From: Telopea speciosissima
Taxonomy: Eukaryota; Streptophyta; Magnoliopsida; Proteales; Proteaceae
DNA length: 64,000 nt
Assembly: GCF_018873765.1 (NCBI RefSeq)
Contig: NC_057926.1
Location: 54,573,378 to 54,637,377 of the forward strand
Direction of reading: 5' to 3'
The notes beneath the pieces are model-generated. The model had not been told where the DNA came from. It saw only the letters and a list, made by a program, of their open reading frames with translations, and did no database searches. The translations under genes were made by a program, and so were the position numbers. This document shows, piece by piece, positions 1 to 11,643 of this stretch (within the stretch, counting starts at the first letter, position 1; every line of letters begins with the position of its first letter).

Positions 1-898
1 ACAGTGAATGGGATTGGGAGAGGGCGGGAATAGGTATCGAAAGGGTATTTTGAAACATAATAAAACCCTAAGATGGTGGGTGAACCGTCTTCTATAGATG
101 GAGGAAAACTTTGTCCTAATGATTATGTACCTTACTTTTCTTGCTTTGTTTTTTTTTCAATCCCATCCAAGGCGCTTCTCTTGAATCAAATAAAAGGGGG
201 AAAAAACTACAACCTGGACTTACTATTATCCTACATCGTCCACAACCCTTTTCACTAAAAAAGGGAAAGAAAAACCTCCACTTGATCCTCAATTTCCATG
301 CTGTATTTCTCTCTTTTGTATTGGAATTGAAGTCAGAATTGTACGTGAGAATTATACCTATTTCACTTCTCCTTGCGTAGTGTCATTTCTTTAGATTTTC
401 GTGCACATCCTATAATCATCTACTAAATCTTTCTCTAATGCCACTTGTTGAGGACGAATGCGTAATCACAGGTAAAAAAAATCAAACAAACAATCACACA
501 TAACATGAGGAATTTAACGTAGTTTGGCACTGTTGCATCAAGAAATCTCTACCAAGAGTCCTCCTGGGGTTCGGACCTGCACAAGAGAATAAGATGGACA
601 CCAGAGAGCCGGTTTTCATCAGTGGGGGATTCTCTGATGTCTAAGTCAGATCTCTTTGAGCAACAATTGAGAATCATGAAAATGGTTTGTAAGAGGTTAT
701 ACCTGGGTATATATAGCGTTTAGCCAAGGAGTAGGTGGTTCGCGCAAAAAATCTCCACCAAGAGTCTTCCTGAGTTTGGACCTGCACAAGAGAACAAGAT
801 GGACACCAGAGAACTGATTTTCACCAGCGGGGGACTCTCCGATGCCTAAGTCAAATATCTTTGAGCAACAATTGGGAATAGTGAAGATGGTTTGTAAG
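1..898. repeat. Spacer repeat X, left copy (first part)
   Basis: This block matches 9956-10852 at high identity, apart from small indels. It starts in the middle of the repeat, so homology probably extends left of the window. Inside it, a stretch beginning near 551 (accaagagtc) recurs at 757, giving a direct repeat of about 206 bp. The same internal repeat is present in the right copy. I see no coding capacity. The short ORFs here are not conserved between the two copies. Confidence 0.75.
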
Positions 899-1546
899 TA
901 GGGATGTAAATGGATATTCGTAAATTCGTATTCGATCCGCGTTCGTATCCGTTTAGGAGAATCCGAATCCGTCCGAAACTAATCGGATACGAATATGGTA
1001 ATCCCCCTATCCGACCGATCATTATCCGATTCAATTAGCAGTCCGACGGTAATAAAATATCTGAAATATAACTCTGTGTTTGTCTATCCTTTTAAGTTAC
1101 CTTATTAGATTTTGTTATCTTATTTTTATAAATTTATAAGTTAAGATAATTTGATTCTTTTTCTAGATTTGCTATTGGTTTATATATATATATTGTTTTA
1201 TGCAATGTGATACATGGAATTACATATCTATTAAAAAATCAAAAGTAAAAAACGTAAGAGAATAAAAGACTAAGAAGAGTTGAAGAAAGGGTAGTTACTG
1301 AACTCTCAAGTCTCAACCCTAACCCTCATCATAAAAACGGTAAATATGTCAACGGATAGTCGAAAAATCGTATTCGATCCATATTCATATCCATTTAGGA
1401 GAACCTGTATTCAAAAAATCACTATCCAGAAATTATCCGAATCCGTCTGAAAACCAATAGGATATTATCCGAATCTGTCCGAATATAATCGGATACGAAT
1501 ATGATAATGCCACTATCCGGCCGAATTCGATCCGTTTACATCCCTA
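899..1546. mobile_element. hAT-type non-autonomous element (648 bp)
   Basis: The ends are near-perfect inverted repeats: TAGGGATGTAAATGGATA on the left, and TAGGGATGTAAACGGATC on the right read in reverse complement. It is flanked by a perfect 8-bp target-site duplication TTTGTAAG (891-898 and 1547-1554). The sister copy of the spacer has the uninterrupted site once, at 10845-10852. An 8-bp duplication with a TAGGGATGTAAA end is typical of hAT elements. There is no transposase ORF, so it moved in trans. It inserted after the X spacer was duplicated. Confidence 0.92.
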
Positions 1547-1554
1547 TTTGTAAG

Positions 1555-1905
1555 AGGTTATACCTAGGTATATAAAGCGTTTAGCCAAAGAGTAGGCAGT
1601 TCACGTGAGAGTCCCAGTATGGTAGTTTCTATTCTCTATGAGAATATTTCTTAGAGAGGCCTCTTTAGGAGCGAGATTTTTTCTTTCCTTTGTTCCACTC
1701 TCTATTTTAGTAACTTCCATATGGGAATGGAGGGTTACGTGGCCCCCGAGATCGCACTCGGTGTTTTCTTCATGGGTCTTGATCTTGGATATGATCTATT
1801 GGATCTTGGGTCGTCATCCCATGATGACGTGGTGGGACCTTGTTGGGTGGTTATATTTTTGGTATTACACGAAGCACACCCAAAAGAATATAAAGAGATT
1901 TTCCT

Positions 1906-1940
<35 letters not shown>
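1555..1940. repeat. Spacer repeat X, left copy (second part) with TA microsatellite
   Basis: This continues the X repeat after the hAT insertion and matches 10853-11165. A TA dinucleotide run lies at about 1908-1937. No gene is seen. Confidence 0.6.
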
Positions 1941-2490
1941 TGTTAGATGAAATTCTGTTTAGAGAGGAAACTATAAATATGAAAAACTTTCTACACTACT
2001 CTCCACCTCATAAAGTAACTCACTTTCAAGATTCAACAAAGCACTGAAAAATCTAACTTAGAATTCTAGAGAGATTTTGGTTGCAAGAGAGAGAGAGAAT
2101 TAAAAAATTGTGTGTTTTGATCGGCTGAATTACCTTGGTTTATATAGACCCATTGACACCCATTCGCTGGAACGGTCATAACTATTCCAATAGTCATGAT
2201 CATTCCAATAATCATGACTGGTTAACTTCCTCTCTTCTTTATGGGGGGGGGGGGTTGGCTCACCGCTCACCTATCACATGATCCGGTTCCCAAAATGGGA
2301 GAAAGGCTCATCTGTCTTCTACAACACTTTGTCAGTCACACTTTTTCATGTATATATATATATATAAATATTCCATCACACTCTCACTCAGAAGTAGATT
2401 ACTACATTCTATCTTTGAGATAATATACTAAGAGTTTAACCTGTTATCACTACATTGGTGATATTTGATTTTTATAACTCTGTATTATTT
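1941..2490. repeat. Upstream spacer of MLP-A with LTR-like start
   Basis: The stretch from TGTTAGATG at 1941 to about 2230 matches 12150-12510, which ends in TCTAACA. It therefore looks like the left part of a short solo-LTR-like repeat. A G-run lies near 2243-2254. The part after 2265 matches 12760-13020 upstream of MLP-B. There is no gene. Confidence 0.45.
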
Positions 2491-2918
2491 CTGTCACGTG
2501 ACAAGATGCATATACACGTGGTAAGACAACATGAATGCTCTAACAGGTAGGAGGGATCTTGTATGTGGATCCCATGTCGATTACTTAATTCACTTCCAAC
2601 CAGGTCAATCACTCCGACCAATCCAACCCTTTGGGGTTGTATCAGTTCACCATCAACTCAAGTGGGTTGTAGCTTAAACCGATCTGAAGTATAAAAGGAA
2701 CAATGATGGACAAGGATAGATATTCATATTTATTATTATTACCTTATTTTACTCTTACTTAACTATTGTCTGGTTCTGACTTTATCATCGGAGATTAATC
2801 ACGAGTTAACCTCGTGTTAATCAGACCATTGTCTATTCCTCTTACTAGTCATCCACCTCAGCTTAGCTGGAATCCAGCGTCAACAGAGTACTTCCCCATA
2901 TCTCCCGTGTATAAATAG
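2491..2918 (+). promoter_or_regulatory. MLP-A promoter
   Basis: A TATA box (TATAAATAG) lies at 2910-2918, about 90 bp before the start codon. There are two CACGTG G-boxes, at 2495-2500 and 2515-2520. From about 2680 to the start codon the sequence is almost identical to the region upstream of MLP-B, and is unlike that of MLP-D and MLP-E. B lacks the second G-box. No ATG occurs between the TATA box and the MLP start. Confidence 0.7.
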
Positions 2919-3006
2919 CCTAACGTGCTCTCCTTCATCCCATTCTCCTCCTTCCTCAGCTGTGTTTATTCTTTTTGGTTTGCTCCGGTCTCTTTGTAAA
3001 GAAAGC

Positions 3007-3600
3007 ATGTCTTCCGAAGAAGGGGTTTCTACATTTGAGGTGGAGTTTGAGATAAAGTGCTCAGCAGAGAAATTCTTCGACATTTACGCAGACCATGTAA
3101 CCATGTTACCACAGGTTCTCCCTCACATGTTTAGAAGCACCACAGTTGTTAAAGGGGATGGCAAGAGTGTGGGTTCTGTAGTGGACTGGGAATATTTTTT
3201 AGGTAACTATTAACATTCTTCCCTTCTGAATTAATTGCTTCCAAACGGAGACCCTTTATTTATGTATATATTTTACTAATTAAACCTAACTTTGGGTTAA
3301 CTCTTGTTGATCACAGAGCCACCTAGCTTTGAGACTGCAAGGCAAACGATTGAAGCAATAGATGAAGAAAAAATGGTACTCACCAAAAGATTCTACGGTG
3401 GTGATCTGGGGAAAAAGTTTGATCTTTACAGAGCCACACTGACGGCTTTTAAGAAAGATGGAAAGAACTATGTGAAGTGGTGTCTTGATATCAAGAAGAC
3501 GCATGGAGAAATTCCTGAGCCACATGACTATATGGATTTTATTGAGAAGTTCACCAAAGAGTTCGACTCTAGCCTTGCCACTGGAAATGTTTCTGCATAG
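3007..3600 (+). CDS. MLP-A: major latex protein-like, Bet v 1 family
   Basis: Two exons, 3007-3202 and 3317-3600, are joined in phase 1 by a GT-AG intron and encode 159 residues, the usual MLP size. The start is the first ATG after the TATA box. A glycine-rich loop (KGDGKSVGSVVDW, residues 49-61) and a long C-terminal helix (DYMDFIEKFTKEFDSSL, residues 136-152) match the Bet v 1 fold, a small cytosolic barrel with a hydrophobic cavity. Family members bind hydrophobic ligands such as sterols, hormones or alkaloid precursors. The ligand here cannot be read from sequence. The protein is identical to that of MLP-D, and the DNA differs at only three silent sites. The upstream DNA is B-type, so the gene is a recombinant (see findings). 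AATAAA lies near 3842. Confidence 0.95.
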
Positions 3601-3618
3601 ACAGAAAGCAGAAGTAAC

Positions 3619-3638
3619 CTAGCTAGCTAGCTAGCTAG
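3619..3638. repeat. CTAG microsatellite in MLP-A 3' UTR
   Basis: Tandem CTAG repeats lie about 20 bp after the stop codon. All four intact MLP copies carry the run, with varying length: about five units in A and D, four in B and three in E. Confidence 0.85.
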
Positions 3639-3925
3639 AGAATGTGTGTGGCAGTGTGGCACTACCTAGGTTGCATCTAAATAAAAGATAAAGATTTCTC
3701 TACTTCCATGAACTTGAAGACCATATCTTACTGCTTAGCTGAGTTGGTGAAAGGGGCTAGATATGATATGTTGATATGTCCCAATCTTCTGTATGATACT
3801 ATGGTGTGTGTAATACTAGAAACAATGGTCTATGCAGCTATAATAAATAAAAACTTTGTATTTGTATCTTCCAAGTATTAGTTTTAAGTTATCATTAAAA
3901 AAAAATAAAAATGTCTTAGCTTTAA

Positions 3926-4440
3926 GGATTTTTATCCTCTCAATTTCTAATATTGTTGGAAAAAACAAACTCTGTCTGAGAATGTAACTTACACCAGCAC
4001 TCCCATGAGTCTACCTCTATCCTCCCCCATATGAAAAGATGCCTTTACCTCTTATTTTGAGGAGGGAGAGATAGACACATGAGAGTGTTGACATAAACCA
4101 CGCTCTCAGACAATGACTCAATCAGACGTTAGCTCATATACCGTACCACTTATCTGGGCCTAGATCTCTCACAAGCCCGCTGTTGTACGAATTGTACTAA
4201 TAGTTTCCAACCTCCCCCAATAAAACGTAGGATTAATTTGCAATTTATTTTCAACCTCACAACCCAACCAAACCCGTCACTATCTCACCTTTTTTCACCA
4301 CCGATTGTCACTTCCCTTTCTCCCTCATGGTGTTTCTTGTCTCTCAAACTTGATCTCTCCATAACTTCCCTAGTCAAAATCAGGATCACTCCCACCCACA
4401 TGTCAACATTTTAAGGGAGAAATTGAGAGGATAAAAATCC
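3926..4440. mobile_element. Mutator-like MITE, A copy (515 bp)
   Basis: Inverted ends GGATTTTTATCCTCTCAATT (left) and the matching reverse complement (right) are near perfect over 23 bp. The flanks TAGCTTTAA (3917-3925) and TAGCTGTAA (4441-4449) are a 9-bp target duplication with one mismatch, typical of Mutator-like elements. MLP-E's flank has no insertion here (about 29665-29680). The interior holds a possible nested repeat (GTTGGAAA near 3955, TTTCCAAC near 4205). Confidence 0.85.
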
Positions 4441-7276
4441 TAGCTGTAAATGATAGAATTACCATTTGAGTGATCTTCCTTCTAATTAAAATACGATATC
4501 TTATAAATTTCTGTCAAAATGGTATATAGGATGAAACCCGAAACCCAAATTTTATGGACATATAAATCTCAAGATTTGCTACTCACATGTAAAACAACAA
4601 ATTTGAGATGAGATATACTTCTTCACACCCCTCAATGGTGGAACCAAGAAAGCAAACATCGAAATCAAATAGAGGATCTCCATGCATTAGACAATTCCTA
4701 TATGATTTCTATAATTAATGGTTACCTGTAATGATACAAAAGTTGATAATACCCTCATAATTTTATAAATTTTTTTTTAGATAGACATAATTTTATAAAT
4801 TTAAGGCACGCAATTTGAGGATCCTATAGTCATTATGACTATTCAATTTGTGCAAGTACCAATTTTTTACACAAAAATCAAGGACACCATTTTGCAAGCG
4901 GCCAAGAAAACAAGCCGCTATGGTGTAGCCCACGGTTTACCCTAAAAAAAAAACGATAAGTGTAACCCACATTTTTCTGAGTTCAGATCTGCTATCCACA
5001 TGGGCATGTGTCGGTACTCGGTAGGGGACAGATCTGAATCCTCCATGGGGTGTGGAACCCGCCTCTAGGGTGGGGACTCACCCGTCCCCATGTGGGTAGG
5101 TGATCCGGATTCCACTTTTCTTTCTTTATTCCCTCTATGCACCTACAACTTTACTCATATACTTATTGATGACAGTCCCATATAGTGATGCATTGCCCTT
5201 CATGGTGTAATACTACAACAGGTGCTCAAGACCATCAACACTGTCGTGAAGACCTACAAGCTGTTAGAAAAGCAATATCCAGAAATAGGGATTTTTGTAG
5301 AAAAACGCAGATAAAGAGAAAATCACACAAACACACAAAACATATGTCAATATACATATCATTTCAAGGGCGAAACGACCATTCTATCGTGTTTTGAAGG
5401 CAAAATGGCCGCCGAAGAATCGCCACAGCATTTTTTGACTAAGATCAGGCTTCACCAATAACACAAGCTTCGACCCTCCTTCCCTTTGTGACTCGTACAA
5501 CACTTTTGAGGCTGGCTCTTGAGCTAGTTTGAGCCATGTATGCGATGGCGCTCTACTTGCCGGTCACGAGCTCGACCACATGTTTACTTTTCCCATTTGA
5601 TCCTTGTACATCATTGGTTTCTCAAATCTTCATGTTCCATTTGTGGAGATCTATCGAAGTTTTGATACCACTATTGAGATGAATGTACAAATAATAAAAA
5701 AAAAATCAAGCAAACAATCAGGCATAAATGTGAGAAACTTAACGTGGTTCTACATGACTTCTTACATTCACATTCGAGAACCAGGTAATTTTTCAGTAGC
5801 CAAAAAATCTCTACACCACTTTCCACCTCCTTGTGTAATCTCATTCTTACACCTAGGGTTTCCCCCGATAAAGATAATATATAAGCACCCTAGAAATTAA
5901 TTCTCACATAGTTACAATTTTAATCTTGTATATATATAAACCAAAAAAAAAAATGATCCAATTAAATATATACAAAGTCCAACAATAACTGTGTGGGTTC
6001 TGCAGAATAAATGCATGACACAAAACCCAACAAAAAAGGGTAGAATATTGGGGGCAAATCTTTAAATGAATACTCAATACATATGAGTCATAGAGCTTAT
6101 CTTATACTAATATGCAGAATTTATTAACTTTGAATGGAGGAGAAGGAAATCTTTTTGAAATTGCAAAGAAAAAAAATCTACAAAAAATTATAAGGAAATG
6201 AATTTTTCATTTTTGAACAGCCAAATGGATTTAGAATATATTTCTAGACAACCAAATGCGGCATTAAAGGAAAAAAAATAATCTAGCACGACAATTAATT
6301 ATTTTTCGGAGAAATTAAAGAATTTAATATAATAATAAGACTAATTGCTGTGGTAGACTTGGAGGCATATCAATATATAGAAGGGTTGTGATCTTATTAG
6401 TAACACATACTGGTGGCAATCCCCTATATTAAATCGTAAATTAATATACATATCCACTCCAGATCTTGGCTAGTTAAAATCCCTCACCATCATTCTCAGG
6501 CAAAACTTTAAGGAATGAAGAATTGGATCATTATGGTACCCCACCCCACCTTCACCCCACAGAAAAAAAAGAAATTTTTTTTTATTATTAAATATTGTAA
6601 AACTTTTCATAACTCAATATATTAATGTATGCCTATCTAGACAGGTAAATGGGTAGGTGGGAACCCCTTTGTACTCTTTAAACTTTCCATTTACTAGGCA
6701 GGTAAGAACTCTTTACAAGTAGGGTCCTGTCCTTGACCCATGATGATGGGGATATGTAAATGGATAACCATAACCCGTCTTCGAACTAATCTTCTACTTC
6801 TAGATTTGTTTTTGTATGTATGTTTCAAGGACATTAACAATATTGTGGACTCTTTGACAAGGAGGACCCTATCTTAGCATATAAGAGAATTTGATCTATT
6901 TTCAATCTATGGATACAGGAACAATGTTGTCCGATATCCATGCGCCCCACACACTCTCATGATCAATAGTATCTTTCTTAACAAAAAAAAAATGATCTTA
7001 TACCAATGCTAAGAATTTTTTAACCCCAAATAATGGAAGATAATGAAATCCATTAAAATTGCATTAAAATAAAATTATAAAAAAAAGGAAGTGCTTAAAA
7101 GGACCCACATTTTTCATTTTTGGACAACTAACCCATATTTTTTTTATTATTTCATTGGAAAATATATTTCTAGACAGCTAATACGACATCGAAGGAAAAG
7201 AAGTTTAATGTAACAAATAATTGTAGCGACAAAATTGGTTGCCTATTGGGATTAAGCTTGTCTTGAAATACAACAT
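4441..7276. repeat. MLP 3' spacer F, A copy
   Basis: This 2.8-kb non-coding spacer is nearly identical to 23942-26715 (downstream of MLP-D) and more distantly related to 15872-20450 (downstream of MLP-B). It carries AT-rich tracts and one small MITE at 4979-5112. It ends at a junction near 7277, where the D-type sequence stops and E-type 3' flank begins. No gene is supported. Confidence 0.8.
4979..5112. mobile_element. Small Mutator-like MITE, A copy (134 bp)
   Basis: The ends GAGTTCAGATC and GATCCGGATTC are imperfect inverted repeats. The flanks (catttttct at 4970-4978, cacttttct at 5113-5121) are a 9-bp target duplication. The B spacer has an empty site near 16259-16272. A related element lies at about 47089-47232. 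Confidence 0.7.
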
Positions 7277-8124
7277 AAGTATGTTCGATCATAGATAGGG
7301 TTGCTGAGTTGGTGAAAGGGGCTAGTTATGATATCTCCTAATCTTCTTTGTGATACTATGGCGTGTGTAATACTTAGAAACAGTGCTCTATGCAGCTATA
7401 TATAATAAATAAATAAAAACTGAGTATTTGTATTGTCTAAGTCTTAGCTTAATTAAATGATAGAATTATCATTTGGGTGATCTTGCTTCTAATTAAAATA
7501 CGATATGGTAATCTAAATATCTACCAAAGTGGCATATAGGGGGATGAGACAAATTTGATTTTAGATATAATTCTTCCCACTCCTAGCTCTATACTAGAAC
7601 CAAGAAAGCAAACATCCAAAGCAAATAGTGGATCCCCATGCATTAGGCAATGCTTTCTATAATTAATGGTTACCTGTAATGCTACAAAAGTTGATAATAT
7701 CCTCATAATTTTATAAATAATTTTTTTTGGTAGCCATAATTTTATAAATTTACGGCACTCAATTTGTGTATCCTATAGTCTCATCAATCCTTATGAATCT
7801 GATCAACTTTAACCACCTTGGAACTCTAAGTTCCATGCATGAATAAGTCTTTCAGACCATGGGTTCCACATGAGTACATGGAATTTATTGAGAAGGTATT
7901 CGTAAATGGAAGATTCTTCCATCAACTCCATCAAATAAGGGGTGTAAGGGCTTTTATGTCATTTTAAATTGACATTTATATCAATCTGACTGCATTTAAT
8001 GTAGCTATGGCCGTGCATGAAAACTTTTGTCTTATCTTATTATATAAAATTTGAGGGTAAAGATTTTTAGAATAGCTGCCAATGTTGCCTAGATAAGCTT
8101 ATCAAGGTGATCCAAATATTTGTC
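7277..8124. repeat. MLP-E-type 3' flank (spacer G), left copy
   Basis: This block matches 29499-30348 downstream of MLP-E at very high identity, but no MLP-E gene precedes it here. It ends with the same 11-bp LINE target site, AAATATTTGTC (8114-8124). No coding sequence. Confidence 0.8.
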
Positions 8125-9320
8125 AAGGTCATTCAAAAGGCTGCTTTTTCTATCGGTGCTTTTAAATCCCCTAGCATGGATGGCTTTCAGGCTTGTTTTT
8201 ACCACACCTTCTGGGACATTATTGAATTTGATGTTGCAAACTTTGTGACATCTTTTTTTTCCTCGGGGGGTGCTTCCCCCAGGATGCAACCATACCCTAA
8301 TTTGTATGATCACTAAACATGATTTGGCAAGAACCGTGACTGATTTTAGGCCTATTAGCCTTTGCAATGTCTCTGATAAGATTGTGGCTAAAATTTTGGC
8401 AAATAGGCTTTGGGCTTTTCTCCCCCTCTTTATTTCTCCTTTCCAGGCTGTTTTTATTCTTGGTAGACAAATTAATGATACTATTGTGATTGCCCAGGAA
8501 ATTTTCTGATTCCTGAATAAGAAAAAGAATGGTAAGACCGGGTTTGTGGCCATCAAGTTGGACATGGCCAAAGCCTATGATTGGGTTGAGTGGAAAATGA
8601 TTGAACAACTCTCTCGGTTCCTGGGTTTTCCGACCATTGGATTTTTCGATCAACTCCCTTATTAAAACTACCTCCTTTTCGTTAAGATTAATGGAAGCCC
8701 GTTTGGTTATTTTTGCCTTTCTAGGGGACTTCGGCAAGGCTGTCTTTTGAGTCCATACCTTTTTCTCTTCACTATGGAAATCCTTTCCCGTATTTTGCAA
8801 GCTAGCCGTGATGCGGGGCTTTTTAAGGGTATTAGAGTAGCATGGCAGGCTCCTGAAATTTCTCACCTGCTGTTTGCTGATGACACTTTTATTTTTTGTC
8901 GCAACACTGAGGAGGATGTCCTTTCTATTAAAGCTGCCCTTGAACTTTTTTCTGACTTAACTGGTCAAGAAATCAATTTTTCAAAGAGTAAAATCCATTT
9001 TAGCAGAAATACAACTCTTGAAAGGAAAAAATCTATTTGTTCTATCCTAAGGGTTAGAGAGATGAACCATTCTTCCCGCTACTTGGGTACAAATCTTTTT
9101 CACTCACGCTCTAAGGTTAGGGACTTATCTTTCATCATTCAGCGAGTCCAAAATAAACTGACTACCTGGAAAGCAAACTATCTCTCCTATGCTGGAAGAA
9201 AAGTGCTAATACAATCTGTTCTTGCTTCAACTCCTTCTTTCCAGATGTCTTGCTTTCTGTTCCCAAAGAAATGTTGTGCTAAACTTGACTCTATTTATCT
9301 TAATTTCTAGAATAATGGGT
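8125..9320 (+). mobile_element. L1-type LINE, 5'- and 3'-truncated copy
   Basis: Reverse transcriptase fragments read along the plus strand: the N-terminal part (KAAFSIGAFKSPSMDGF), then FRPISLCNV, the DMAKAYDWVEW motif and the catalytic FADD block near 8873-8884. The reading frame is broken by several frameshifts and stops. It is the copy of the LINE at 30349 and ends abruptly at about 9320, where spacer repeat 9321-9955 begins. The rest of the LINE (zinc-knuckle and RNase H) is missing. It was duplicated with its flank, not inserted separately. Confidence 0.88.
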
Positions 9321-9955
9321 AGTTTGGATGCACAATCTCACGAAGAGTGTTATCCACAAGATACAACTGAATTTTGAATTTAATTGTTTGCTAATTCCCT
9401 CAATGTTTGTCATTTATCGTTCCTCATATTCTTTAGTTTTTTTCTTTCTTTTTAATTTCTTCTTGAGAGTCTTGACTGTTTCTTCCCATGTTTTTTTCAT
9501 CCGTTATTGTCATAAGGTGAAATCATTATGACCATTGAAACATTCAATGGTGAAGCTTGAACCCTTAACCACCATATGATTTACCTGATTTATGCCATCC
9601 GTGCGTGCTATCAACCTTAATGAATTTGATTACAGTTGATTTTTGCACTAATCCACACAATCTATACCAACAGAGCACAAGTTGCCAGATCCATCTCTTA
9701 CATTGAGTCTGAAACACTGAAAAACCTCATAAATACCTAATCTTCGTACCACACCCTCTATACAAAGTCACATTTTCGCACAGAACCGAAAACTATATGG
9801 TATCACTCGGATTTTTTTTTGTTCTTCCGAGCACATCATCCTTAACATTTTGCACTTCTTTTTAAAACGGTATAAAGTTTTTTTTTTTTTTTCTCTATTC
9901 ACTTTTTCTCTAGCTCTTGGTAGTAATGATTAGGATTGAGTTTCTCTCCACCCAT
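9321..9955. other. AT-rich spacer between array units
   Basis: No gene or clear element is visible. It lies between the truncated LINE and the second X repeat, with long T runs near 9880. Part of it (about 9600-9660) resembles the end of the MLP 3' spacer. Confidence 0.5.
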
Positions 9956-11165
9956 AGTGAATGGGATCGGGAGAGGGTGGGAATGGGTATTGAGAGGGTA
10001 TTTTGAAACATATTAAAACCCTAGAATGATGGGTGAACCGTCTTCTATAGATGGAGGAAAACTTTGTCCTAATGATTATGTACCTTACTTTTCTTGCTTT
10101 GTTTTTTTTTCAATCCCATCCAAGGCGCTTCTCTTGAATCAAATAAAAGGGGGAAAACTACAACCTGGACGTACTATTATCCTACATCGTCCACAACCCT
10201 TTTCACTGAAAAAAAGAAAGAAAAACCTCCACTTGATCCTCAATTTCCATGTTATAGTTCTCTCTTTTGTATTGGAATTGAAGTCAGAATTGTACGTGAG
10301 AATTATACCTATTTCACTTCTCCTTGCGTAGTGTCATTTCTTTAGATTTTCGTGCACATCCTATAATCATCTACTGAATCTTTCTCTGATGCCACTTGTT
10401 GAGGACGAATGCGTAATCACAGGTAAAAAAAATCAAACAAACAATCACACATAACATGAGGAATTTAACGTGGTTTGGCACTGTTGCATCTAGAAATCTC
10501 TACCAAGAGTCCTCCTGGGCTTGGACCTGCACAAGAGAATAAGATGGGCACCAGATCGAGAGTCGATTTTCACCAGCGGGGGATTCTCCGATGCCTAAGT
10601 CAGATCTCTTTGAGCAACAATTGAGAATCGTGAAGATGGTTTGTAAGAGGTTATACATGGGTATATATAGCGTTTAGCCAAGGAGTAGGTGGTTAGTGCA
10701 AAAAATCTCCACTAAGAGTCTTCCTGGGTTTGGATCTGCACAAGAGAACAAGATGGACACCAGAGAGCCGATTTTCACCAGCAGGGGACTCTCCGATGTC
10801 TAAGTCAGATATCTTTGAGCAACAATTGAGAATAGTGAAGATGGTTTGTAAGAGGTCATACCTGGGTATATATAGCGTTTGGCCAAAGAGTAGGCAGTTC
10901 ACGCTAGAGTCCCAGTATGGTAGTTTCTATTCTCTATGAGAATATTTCTCAGAGAGGCTTCTTTAGGAGCAAGATCTTTTCTTTCCTTTGTTCCACTCTC
11001 TATTTTAGTAACTTCCATATGGGAATGGAAGGTTACGTGGCCCCCGAGATCGCACTCGGTGTTTTCTTCATGGGTCTTGATCTTGGATATGATCTACTGG
11101 ATCTTGGGTCGTCATCCCATGATGACATGGTGCGACCTTATTGGGTGGTTATATTTTTGGTATTA
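9956..11165. repeat. Spacer repeat X, right copy
   Basis: This is the second copy of the X repeat (compare 1-1870). It keeps the internal 206-bp direct repeat and the unoccupied hAT target TTTGTAAG at 10845-10852. It shows no gene. Confidence 0.75.
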
Positions 11166-11594
11166 CAGGCACGAATGCCTACATCCACCCAAGAGAACTA
11201 GAGATCTTCCTCTAAACATGAAAAACTTTCTACACTACTCTCCACCTCATAAAGTGACCTCCCCTTTGTTTATGCTTATGTTTTTACTACGGAGACAATA
11301 TATAGGGAACCCAAAAGCCATAATCTCCACTCCTTTACAATTTTACTCCATACATGTAATGGACTCAAAACCCAATCTATTTACAAATGCTAGTCAAATA
11401 ATAAATATGTAGACCCACAGAATACAAATCACACCCAACCCAAACATTCCTTGTATTTCTCAAGTGTGGTAGAACTATGATCGGGTGGAGAGACTTCAAT
11501 TGAGGAGTGTTTCCTCCTCCATGTAAAATTCACATCTTAGAAGAGATGGATCCGATCATCAAAGATTCGGGCGTTGGTTGAGTTAAATTCCCAA

Positions 11595-11643
<49 letters not shown>

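Noticed and set aside
2880-3083. Minus-strand frames overlapping the MLP first exons and leaders
   Set aside because: They recur in each copy only because they lie opposite conserved MLP coding sequence. No independent start context or homology.
3955-4212. Possible nested element inside the A/D Mutator MITE (GTTGGAAA...TTTCCAAC)
   Set aside because: The short inverted ends are suggestive, but I found no convincing target duplication, so I did not list it as a separate element.
8089-8866. Minus-strand open frames of 160 and 189 residues over the LINE (and copies at 30313-31093)
   Set aside because: They are antisense shadows of the reverse transcriptase region, with no domain of their own.
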